Below, in pieces: positions 1 through 5,270 of a stretch of 8,481 nt of DNA. The notes beneath the pieces are model-generated. The model was not told where the DNA came from. It did no database searches and saw only the letters and a program-made list of their open reading frames with translations. Numbering within the stretch: the stretch's first letter is position 1; each line of letters starts with the position of its first letter. The stretch is taken from assembly GCA_002294405.1 (NCBI GenBank), contig DBFP01000026.1, forward strand, positions 1,698-10,178, written 5' to 3'. The position numbers and the translations under genes are program-made. Origin of the DNA: Anaerolineales bacterium UBA877. Lineage in GTDB: Bacteria; Chloroflexota; Anaerolineae; Anaerolineales; Villigracilaceae.

Positions 1-245
1 GTGACCACATCCACATGACCGTATAAAAGGAGCGGTGGAGCCTTACCATCTCCTTTCAAACGGGCGATCAGGTTGGGTCGCTCGGGAGTTTTTGCGACCA
101 GGGTGGTCTCAATCCCCACCTCTTTGAGCAGCCCATTCAGGTATTCGATGCATTGTCGTTCATTACCAGGTGGATTGGTCGTATTATAGCGAATCAGGTT
201 TTGAAGCAACTCAGCTGGGCGCTGGTAGATGTCACTACCGGTCAT
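1..245 (-). CDS. M20-family metallopeptidase, N-terminal part (runs off the window)
   Basis: The reading frame begins at an ATG at 245-243 and stays open to the window edge, giving 81 residues. An excellent ribosome-binding site, GGAGGTGA (254-261), lies 8 nt upstream and fixes the start. The N-terminus resembles the ArgE/DapE/ACY1/CPG2 group of zinc hydrolases: a helix with LLQNLIRYNTTNPPGNE near residues 14-29, then LLLYGHVDVV at the end of the visible part, where H-x-D supplies the first metal-binding residues of M20 enzymes. Family members hydrolyse amide bonds of small substrates such as acylated amino acids or dipeptides; the substrate cannot be told from this fragment. The gene has its own promoter and lies outside the mobile segment, so it is probably a resident gene and not part of the peptide cluster. 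Family assignment is fairly sure; the exact enzyme is unknown. Confidence 0.85.
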   Translation of the reverse strand, partial: MTGSDIYQRPAELLQNLIRYNTTNPPGNERQCIEYLNGLLKEVGIETTLVAKTPERPNLIARLKGDGKAPPLLLYGHVDVV

Positions 246-301
246 TGACACGGTCACCTCCGGGGGGATGTGAGTCAACTGGTGAAGATTCAATTTCCCC
301 A

Positions 302-330
302 ATATTAAGGCAGATTGGAGAGCGTGTCAA
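302..330 (-). promoter_or_regulatory. Probable sigma-70 promoter of the M20 peptidase gene
   Basis: On the minus strand a perfect -35 box TTGACA (330-325) is followed after 17 bp by TAATAT (307-302), which matches four of six bases of the -10 consensus. Transcription would start near 295 and leave a leader of about 50 nt before the strong ribosome-binding site of the M20 gene. The promoter ends 10 bp from the left tip of the mobile segment, so the insertion left it intact. Confidence 0.55.
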
Positions 331-333
331 TCA

Positions 334-340
334 ATATGCA
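334..340. repeat. Left copy of a putative 7-bp target-site duplication
   Basis: ATATGCA abuts the inverted-repeat tip that starts at 341. The identical 7-mer directly follows the IS right end at 6603. A 7-8 bp duplication falls within the range I recall for some IS4-family groups. Confidence 0.55.
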
Positions 341-482
341 CTGGTGATTACCCACAAGTCAAAAAACCGCCTGTGTTCTGGGCATTTTGCCAATTTGACC
401 TGGATTTTTGCCCCAGATATGCCGTAGTCAAGGGTTTGTCCTGCCCAAATATGGAGGCAACAAAGATGTGGGTAATCATTAG
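341..482. repeat. MITE-like element or decayed IS ends
   Basis: The left tip (341-360) shares 20 bases with the left end of the nearby IS. The right tip, read on the minus strand from 482, is CTAATGATTACCCACATCT, an imperfect copy of the same terminal repeat (15 of 19 positions agree). The interior has no similarity to the IS that I can see and no convincing coding sequence, so it behaves like a non-autonomous derivative that the IS transposase could recognise. It holds an imperfect hairpin (378-384 with 409-416) and, read on the minus strand, a T6 run (366-361) about 11 nt past that stem. It might therefore also end transcription of the peptide cluster, whose last stop codon lies 5 bp away at 488. 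The flanks of this 142-bp piece show no target duplication of their own. Confidence 0.55.
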
Positions 483-487
483 AGCAT

Positions 488-1240
488 TTAACCTTGACTC
501 CCTCGCCAGTCCAGGCCCTTCTCTACAAAGACAAATGACACCAATGAGATGGCAACGAGGACAAGTATGCTAATCCAGGTTGAGAAGCTCACCTGTCCGG
601 TTAAACTATCCCGGAGTGCCTTTGCAACATAAGTCGTTGGTATCAGAGCTGAAGTGAGTTGCAACACTTTGGGGAGTCGCTCTAGTGGAACGAAGACGGG
701 GGATAAAAAGATGATGAGAGGCTGGATAATCTGGGTTAACAGACTGGAGATCCGGCCATTGGGACTGTAGAAACCAATGATCGCTCCTAAGCCAGACAGG
801 GAATATCCACCCAGGAGTAAAACAATCAGAGTCAGGGGGTGGGGGTTCAGCGAAATGTTAAAAAGCCATGTGCCAAGTATTAGAAGAATGGCAATTGACG
901 GCAGAGCCAACAGCACAGAGCGGGTCACAATAGCCAGAATCAGTGCGGATCTAGAGATGGGTAATGTTGCATAGTAGTCAAATGCATGGTCGTCTTTCAG
1001 CCATCCCAGATCCTGGCCCAGGGATAACATAGAACTCAAACTCAAGCTCAAGACGATGTTGCCCGTGATCAGATAGATGGTAATAGACTCGTTTGAAGGC
1101 CCCATTAAGAAGCGAATAAACAGCAGCAACGTCAATGGTTGCAGGCTCATCATGACCAAGTACCAAAACCAACCCGTCCGAAGTGTGAAGAGTTGCGTCC
1201 ATAGTAGAACCAGGAAAGCCTTACTCCATTTTACATGCAT
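488..1240 (-). CDS. ABC-2 type transporter permease of the peptide cluster
   Basis: This is a 250-residue, strongly hydrophobic protein with about six membrane segments (roughly residues 24-45, 52-75, 98-127, 135-158, 165-186 and 222-240). That is the size and layout of ABC-2 membrane subunits that pair with a separate ATPase. The loop after the second segment, with DYYATLPISRSA near residues 88-99, is typical of this class, where a coupling helix meets the ATPase. The ATG at 1240 has GAGAGGA about 8 nt upstream. The gene lies 35 bp after the ATPase gene and closes the operon. Its probable role is export of the mature peptide or removal of it from the membrane for self-protection; sequence alone cannot separate these. 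The MITE-like element begins 5 bp beyond the stop codon. Confidence 0.9.
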   Translation of the reverse strand: MHVKWSKAFLVLLWTQLFTLRTGWFWYLVMMSLQPLTLLLFIRFLMGPSNESITIYLITGNIVLSLSLSSMLSLGQDLGWLKDDHAFDYYATLPISRSALILAIVTRSVLLALPSIAILLILGTWLFNISLNPHPLTLIVLLLGGYSLSGLGAIIGFYSPNGRISSLLTQIIQPLIIFLSPVFVPLERLPKVLQLTSALIPTTYVAKALRDSLTGQVSFSTWISILVLVAISLVSFVFVEKGLDWRGSQG

Positions 1241-1275
1241 GATGACGTCCTCTCTCCAGAATACGTGACTATGAC

Positions 1276-2211
1276 CTATTCGATCCGAAGCTGGCTACCA
1301 TTGAGTGCGAGGTACACATCTTCCAACGAAGGAGGCAGAACCCGGAGATCGTCCATGTTCTCTAGCCCAATCTTGTAAACAAGACTCTCAATGCCGCTAC
1401 AAACTTCATCCGGCCGGACCATCACGCGCCAGTATCCATCCGGCATAGGCTTTGCTTCTAAGCCATTCAAACCTGGTCTCACGCTCCCATTTTTCAGGTG
1501 AAACTCCAACCGCACTTGAGAGGTGACTTGGGCCTTTAGTTCATTAGGCGTTCCCAAAGCAATAATGCGTCCATTGTCGACAATAGCCACTCGAGTTAGC
1601 ACCTGCTCGGCTTCCAGCACGTTATGAGTAACAAAGATCACTGTCACACCCCGTTGTTCTCGCAATTGACTTAAGGTGTCCCAGATCAGCCGACGGGCAA
1701 CTGGATCAAGGTTATTCGTAGGTTCATCCAACACTACCACTGGGCGGTAGGCAATCAGAGCAGAGGCAATCCCGACGAGTTGTTTTTGTCCGCCGCTCAG
1801 GTTCACCACAAGCCGCTTGGATAGGTTGGCCAAATGAAGTCGCTCCAACAGTTCGTCCGTTTGGACATTGGCCTCTTTTACCGTTAGGCCTCGCAAAATT
1901 CCCGTGTAGAGAACTGCCTCTCGCACTTGGTAGGCACGGAGCGACATCAGCGTTTGGGATAAGTAGGCAACGTATTGAGGGATCACATCTGTTTCTCGGA
2001 CAATGTCTCTTTCGAAAAGACGGAGGCTACCGGTTGTTGGATGCAATAACCCGACCATTTGTTTAATCAGTGTTGTCTTGCCGGCACCATTCGGACCGAG
2101 CAGCCCAAAGGTTTCGCCCTGGCATATATCTAGGCTAATCTCGTTGTTAGCAACTACGCCGTTCTTATAGACCTTGGTCAAATTGTGGATACTATATGTA
2201 ATTGCGGTCAT
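1276..2211 (-). CDS. ABC transporter ATP-binding protein of the peptide cluster
   Basis: The 311-residue protein has all the nucleotide-binding motifs in order: Walker A GPNGAGKT (39-46), Q-loop Gln86, signature LSGGQ (138-142), Walker B VVVLDE (158-163) with the following D-loop, and the switch histidine in VTH (195). After about residue 220 comes an 80-90 residue C-terminal extension common in ATPases that serve ABC-2 permeases for drugs and bacteriocins. It should drive the permease encoded 35 bp downstream. Its ATG lies inside the end of the M16 peptidase gene (20-bp overlap), which suggests translational coupling and linked expression of peptidase and transporter. The ATPase class is certain; the cargo is inferred from the neighbours. 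Confidence 0.95.
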   Translation of the reverse strand: MTAITYSIHNLTKVYKNGVVANNEISLDICQGETFGLLGPNGAGKTTLIKQMVGLLHPTTGSLRLFERDIVRETDVIPQYVAYLSQTLMSLRAYQVREAVLYTGILRGLTVKEANVQTDELLERLHLANLSKRLVVNLSGGQKQLVGIASALIAYRPVVVLDEPTNNLDPVARRLIWDTLSQLREQRGVTVIFVTHNVLEAEQVLTRVAIVDNGRIIALGTPNELKAQVTSQVRLEFHLKNGSVRPGLNGLEAKPMPDGYWRVMVRPDEVCSGIESLVYKIGLENMDDLRVLPPSLEDVYLALNGSQLRIE

Positions 2212-3523
2212 GGTAACCTAGTCCTTTTAAATACGCTATCAATCTATCAGCGGCATGTAACGGGCCAATTGCTACCACGCAAAAACGGTCAGGGTGCAGA
2301 CGGTCACGGAGAGCCGTGTTTACATCATCTAATGTAACTCTATCCACATCGGTGAGAATGTCAAGAATGTCTCGGACCTGACCATCTAATAAAAGGCTCT
2401 CTCCTAGCAGACAGGCATAATTCTTGGCATTCTCTGCACCCAAGCGAACTCGTCCTTTATAGAATTCCTTGGCACGAATCAGTGTTTCCAGGGTCATTCC
2501 CTCGCGTGCAAGAATCTCCATCTCACGAAAGATGGCTTCAATGGTAGCAACACCGTGCTCCGGACTCACACCTGTATAGATGGTAAATGCTCCCGCGTAT
2601 CGAAACATACTCAACGTAGTATGTACAGAGTAAGCGAATCCCTCCTTGGTTCGTATTTGGTCAAAGAATCGCGAACTCATTCCTTTGCCTAACATAACAT
2701 TGATCATTTCGAAGGCGTAACGAGCCGGATGTTGCCGGCCAGGTGTTTGGGTTCCAAGGCAGATATGAAGCTGTTGCAAGTCACGTACCTGAAATGAGTA
2801 GAAGGGTGAGTTCATTGGGCGGACGCTCAATGCAATTGGCTCTGCCTCAGACCGATTAGGCATTCCATTGGGCAAATCGGTAAAATACTTCTGAACCTCG
2901 TGGCTTGCATGCTCGTCCGAAATATTTCCTACGACAGCAATCACAATATTATGCGACTGGTATCTACGTTGGTAATATTCTACAATCTCTTGCCTACTTA
3001 GTTGACGTACAGTATCTTCGGAACCGCCGACATAACGTCCCAATGACTGCTTTGGCCAGAGCGTTTCACTTAACAAAGCATAAACCCAACTTGCTGCATG
3101 GTCATAGTGCTTCTTCAGTTCTTGCAGAATGGCAAGACGCTCACTCTCCACATCCTCTGCTCGAAATAAGCTGTGGCTCAACAGTTCGCCCAGAACATGG
3201 ATGGTCGTTGGGAAATGTTCGGCCAAACATCGTGCCCAGTAGCAGGTTCCTTCGCGCTCACTAAACGCATTCAGTATACCTCCCGTTGATTCTACTACCT
3301 GGGTCAACTGTTTTTTTAAAGGAAATAAGGTGGTTCCCGCGAACAACAGGTGTTCAACAAAGTGATTGACCCCATGGGTCATCTCAGTCTCGTAAATAGA
3401 ACCTGCTCTGACCCACACAGCAATTGTTACTGATTCGATACACAGTAACGGACGTGTAATTCTGTAAATGCCATTGTCCAACCGTGTTAGGCTCAAGGTA
3501 TTTTTCCAGAGGAAGTGATCCAT
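2192..3523 (-). CDS. M16-family zinc peptidase, likely leader peptidase of the cluster
   Basis: The 443-residue protein has the inverted zinc motif HFVEH (residues 54-58: His54, catalytic Glu57, His58). Glu135 in LAILQEL is 77 positions after His58, where M16 enzymes place the third zinc ligand. The C-terminal half has the matching inactive domain with FFDQIRTKEGFAYSVHT, the Arg/Tyr region of the family. Its length fits a single-chain, two-domain processing-peptidase type enzyme. M16 enzymes of this size sit in RiPP operons, for example AlbE/AlbF of subtilosin and PqqF/PqqG-type proteins of PQQ synthesis. Here it most likely cuts the leader from the modified 49-residue precursor. I prefer the ATG at 3523 (AGGGA 7 nt upstream) over an in-frame GTG at 3547 without a good ribosome-binding site. 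The stop overlaps the ATPase start by 20 bp. Confidence 0.92.
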   Translation of the reverse strand: MDHFLWKNTLSLTRLDNGIYRITRPLLCIESVTIAVWVRAGSIYETEMTHGVNHFVEHLLFAGTTLFPLKKQLTQVVESTGGILNAFSEREGTCYWARCLAEHFPTTIHVLGELLSHSLFRAEDVESERLAILQELKKHYDHAASWVYALLSETLWPKQSLGRYVGGSEDTVRQLSRQEIVEYYQRRYQSHNIVIAVVGNISDEHASHEVQKYFTDLPNGMPNRSEAEPIALSVRPMNSPFYSFQVRDLQQLHICLGTQTPGRQHPARYAFEMINVMLGKGMSSRFFDQIRTKEGFAYSVHTTLSMFRYAGAFTIYTGVSPEHGVATIEAIFREMEILAREGMTLETLIRAKEFYKGRVRLGAENAKNYACLLGESLLLDGQVRDILDILTDVDRVTLDDVNTALRDRLHPDRFCVVAIGPLHAADRLIAYLKGLGYHDRNYI

Positions 3524-3564
3524 AAGAGTGTCCCTACACGCTGACACCTTTGAAATGGGGTTCT

Positions 3565-3715
3565 CCTCAGATTAGTGGGGGAAACCAGCAGATATTACTC
3601 CCCGTCATCGGTATTTGCCCATATCTGGATAAAAGCATTCACATTGGGCATAGGTGGGATATGGTTGCGGTTCAACCAAGGAAGTGGTTAACTTTACCCC
3701 ACCAATCTGATGAGG
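3565..3715. repeat. Inverted-repeat element between the maturase and peptidase genes
   Basis: The 229-bp gap between these two genes is the only long one in the operon. It holds an inverted pair: CCTCAGATTAGTGGGG at 3565-3580, and at 3697-3715 a sequence whose complement reads CCTCATCAGATTGGTGGGG. They agree apart from a 3-base gap and one substitution. The 151-bp unit could be an old MITE-like insertion with unrelated ends to the IS, or an RNA structure that shifts expression between maturase and transport genes. Inside it a smaller stem, GGTTG/CAACC in the transcript sense, is also visible. No T-run follows, so it does not look like an intrinsic terminator, and I see no gene in the gap. Confidence 0.5.
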
Positions 3716-3752
3716 GCCGGAAATGGTTGAGTGCCTGAAGTGTCAAGAGGCC

Positions 3753-4844
3753 TTAAGTGGGAAATTCGTAGGAACAATCTTTCGTGGGGTTAAGCATTGC
3801 ATAGCGTGGAAACAATCCAGCCTGATAGAAGGACTGACATGTCGGCTCCGGTGCATACAGATCTCCACTGGAGAGGTAGTAGGCACTAGCGCGGCAACGG
3901 CCGCGACAGACGTTTGCTGCTAAGCAGTTGCCGCATATTCCTTTCAAGTTTTCGACGGAAATACTCCGCAGGGTTTGATAAAACTCCGATTCCCAGATCT
4001 CCTCCAGAGAATGGGTGCGGATGTGTCCTCCCCACAAACCGGGAGCATCTTCTATCCGTTCACATAATCCTATATAACCATCCGGGCTCATTCCCATGAG
4101 CGTGAACCCCCATGGACAAATAGGTTTAGTTTTAAGGTCCGGCGGTATCAACGCGATGGGCAGATCAACATGGACATATCTTGTTTGGCGCATCCAAGGA
4201 AAGATGACTCTGCACAAGAACTGATGTATTTCATTGACTGATAAGGCCAGTCCTTGATTTTCTCTGGCACGGCCTTGCGGGGACAGAATGAGAATGCGAC
4301 TCGTAGCGCGGAGATCCTTCAGGACGAACTGTATCAAAGATGGTATTTCTCCGATATTGAGTTTATTCAGAACAGTGATAACCTGTAGTGGGAAACCGAC
4401 TTCACGCAAGTTTCTAATCCCTTTCATCGTCAATTCAAAGCAACCCAGTACCCCTCTGAGCGATTCATGCGTACTCGGACTGATACCATCCAGACTGACG
4501 GCGAAGAATATATTGCGGTCAATCGCCGTAAGTTGCTGGACTCGCTCCTGTGTAAGAAAGGTCCCGTTCGTTTCAAATGAAACCCTGCATCCTTTCCCGA
4601 CTGCATGCTTGACGATCTTGATCAGATCTTTTCGCATGAAAACTTCGCCACCCGTAAACGTAATGGCTTGTACGCCCAGTTCGACTCCTTGGTCAATGAC
4701 CCGAAATACATCTTCGGTTTCCACCTCCCATTTCACAGGCTTACCGGCGGTCACATAGCAATGAGCGCACCGCAAATTGCAAGCCATCGTTGCACTGATT
4801 GTAAAGCTTTTGAGTTTGTGAATTGATCGATTTTGTTGCGACAT
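3753..4844 (-). CDS. Radical SAM/SPASM peptide maturase
   Basis: The 363-residue protein starts with the radical SAM cluster motif CNLRCAHC (Cys22, Cys26, Cys29), followed by the SAM-binding GGE motif (65-67) and SLDG (117-120). The C-terminus is a full SPASM domain: Cys243-x12-G-x4-Cys261, then CGNC-x5-C-x3-C (304, 307, 313, 317) and Cys336. These residues can hold two auxiliary iron-sulfur clusters, with an extra Cys357 near the end. Such enzymes modify ribosomal peptides by hydrogen abstraction, for example AlbA (Cys thioethers), PqqE and MftC. The substrate is almost surely the Cys-rich peptide encoded 49 bp upstream. I chose the ATG at 4844 with a modest AAGGCGGG upstream; an in-frame TTG at 4868 would overlap a T-run and looks wrong. 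Only 21 residues precede Cys22, so there is no N-terminal leader-binding (PqqD-like) domain as in AlbA. Confidence 0.95.
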   Translation of the reverse strand: MSQQNRSIHKLKSFTISATMACNLRCAHCYVTAGKPVKWEVETEDVFRVIDQGVELGVQAITFTGGEVFMRKDLIKIVKHAVGKGCRVSFETNGTFLTQERVQQLTAIDRNIFFAVSLDGISPSTHESLRGVLGCFELTMKGIRNLREVGFPLQVITVLNKLNIGEIPSLIQFVLKDLRATSRILILSPQGRARENQGLALSVNEIHQFLCRVIFPWMRQTRYVHVDLPIALIPPDLKTKPICPWGFTLMGMSPDGYIGLCERIEDAPGLWGGHIRTHSLEEIWESEFYQTLRSISVENLKGICGNCLAANVCRGRCRASAYYLSSGDLYAPEPTCQSFYQAGLFPRYAMLNPTKDCSYEFPT

Positions 4845-4866
4845 AACATTCCCGCCTTGCAGAATC

Positions 4867-5113
4867 AAAAACGAACGGGGTTAGGCACCTATTTCACGTC
4901 GGGCTGTTTCCCATACTGCAGCCACTGGCACAACAGTAATCTTCAATCTGTTGGTCGAGTTCGCTGATGCGTTTCAGCAATTCAATTCGCTGTTGTTCTT
5001 CTTCATCTGATAGTCCTTGAATTCCAACATCTTGCTCGTTCATGAGTGTCCTCCTTTATGGTTTTTGACGCTTTTTACGTATGAAACGTGAAGCACCAGC
5101 CCAACCCCGTTCG
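4867..5113 (-). promoter_or_regulatory. Long-range inverted repeat enclosing the precursor gene, with T5 run
   Basis: In the transcript sense CGAACGGGGTTGGGC (5113-5099) sits at the very 5' end of the mRNA predicted from the promoter. GCCTAACCCCGTTCG (4886-4872) sits just after the precursor stop codon. The two can form 15 consecutive RNA pairs with a single G-U wobble, closing a loop that contains the whole precursor gene. TTTTT follows at once (4871-4867), ahead of the maturase gene. This may act as a partial terminator or a stabilising clamp that yields far more precursor transcript than enzyme transcript. The repeat is plain in the sequence; the role is inference. Confidence 0.45.
4894..5043 (-). 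CDS. Cys-rich RiPP precursor peptide (49 aa)
   Basis: This short gene has the strongest translation signal of the cluster: AAAGGAGG (5050-5057) placed 6 nt before the ATG at 5043. The product has an acidic leader with GLSDEEEQQ at residues 10-18, then a predicted amphipathic helix with hydrophobic residues at I20, L22, L23, I26, L29 and I33. The C-terminal core, DYCCASGCSMGNSPT (35-49), has cysteines at 37, 38 and 42. Leader-plus-core form, small size, first place in the operon and the adjacent SPASM maturase, M16 peptidase and ABC exporter together mark it as the substrate of the pathway. The likely modification is one or more thioethers from the cysteines to nearby residues (sactipeptide or ranthipeptide type), but ring pattern and cleavage site cannot be read from sequence. 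I do not recognise a named family for this core. Confidence 0.82.
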   Translation of the reverse strand: MNEQDVGIQGLSDEEEQQRIELLKRISELDQQIEDYCCASGCSMGNSPT

Positions 5114-5121
5114 GGATAGTA

Positions 5122-5150
5122 ATTATATTTCAAATCTCGGAATGTGTCAA
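5122..5150 (-). promoter_or_regulatory. Consensus sigma-70 promoter of the RiPP operon
   Basis: On the minus strand a perfect TTGACA (5150-5145) is followed after exactly 17 bp by a perfect TATAAT (5127-5122). Initiation would fall near 5115, giving a leader of about 70 nt before the precursor ATG at 5043. Such an ideal promoter implies strong expression that depends little on activators, unless a repressor or the repeats just upstream modulate it. Confidence 0.85.
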
Positions 5151-5174
5151 TGGTTCGCATTCTGGTTCGCATTC
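5151..5174. repeat. Two tandem 12-bp repeats abutting the operon -35 box
   Basis: TGGTTCGCATTC occurs twice in a row (5151-5162 and 5163-5174). On the operon strand this is GAATGCGAACCA twice, ending directly at TTGACA. The outer copy shares its last base with the tip of the IS. Direct repeats in this place could bind a regulator, or may be a simple tandem duplication at the IS junction. Confidence 0.65.
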
Positions 5175-5192
5175 TGGTGATTACCCACAAGT
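5174..5192 (+). repeat. Left terminal inverted repeat of the IS
   Basis: CTGGTGATTACCCACAAGT is the exact complement of the right end at 6585-6603 and is identical to the tip at 341-359. Confidence 0.92.
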
Positions 5193-5208
5193 CTGATGGT
5201 TGAAAAAA

Positions 5209-5267
5209 AGCTCTGTTCGAAGTGGTAAAGTAGGTTTGTGAACGCTACAACCACCAGGAGCAGAGCT
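5209..5267 (+). promoter_or_regulatory. Fold-back structure around the transposase ribosome-binding site
   Basis: AGCTCTG (5209-5215) and CAGAGCT (5261-5267) are exact complements. TGGT (5223-5226) and ACCA (5250-5253) can extend the structure inward. The transposase ribosome-binding site AGGAG (5256-5260) lies between the two right-hand arms. A transcript that enters from outside the IS would fold here and hide the site, a known way for IS10 and IS50 type elements to limit transposase made by read-through. That function is inferred by analogy. Confidence 0.45.
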
Positions 5268-5270
5268 GCC

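Noticed and set aside
170..573. Plus-strand open frames of 85 and 66 codons over the left flank and MITE-like sequence
   Set aside because: They run opposite to the M20 gene and through its promoter and the terminal repeat, lack ribosome-binding sites, and show no recognisable domain.
3600..3653. 18-codon frame in the maturase-peptidase gap as a second precursor peptide
   Set aside because: No ribosome-binding site, no cysteines, and it lies wholly within the inverted-repeat unit.
3718..3746. Possible internal promoter with TTGACA (3746-3741) before the M16 gene
   Set aside because: At 17 bp the -10 position reads TTTCCG, matching only two consensus bases; no better -10 box lies in range.
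4845..4868. Longer maturase start at a TTG (4868)
   Set aside because: It would begin in the T-run of the inverted repeat without a ribosome-binding site; the ATG at 4844 has AAGGCGGG upstream and places the cluster cysteines at a usual distance from the N-terminus.
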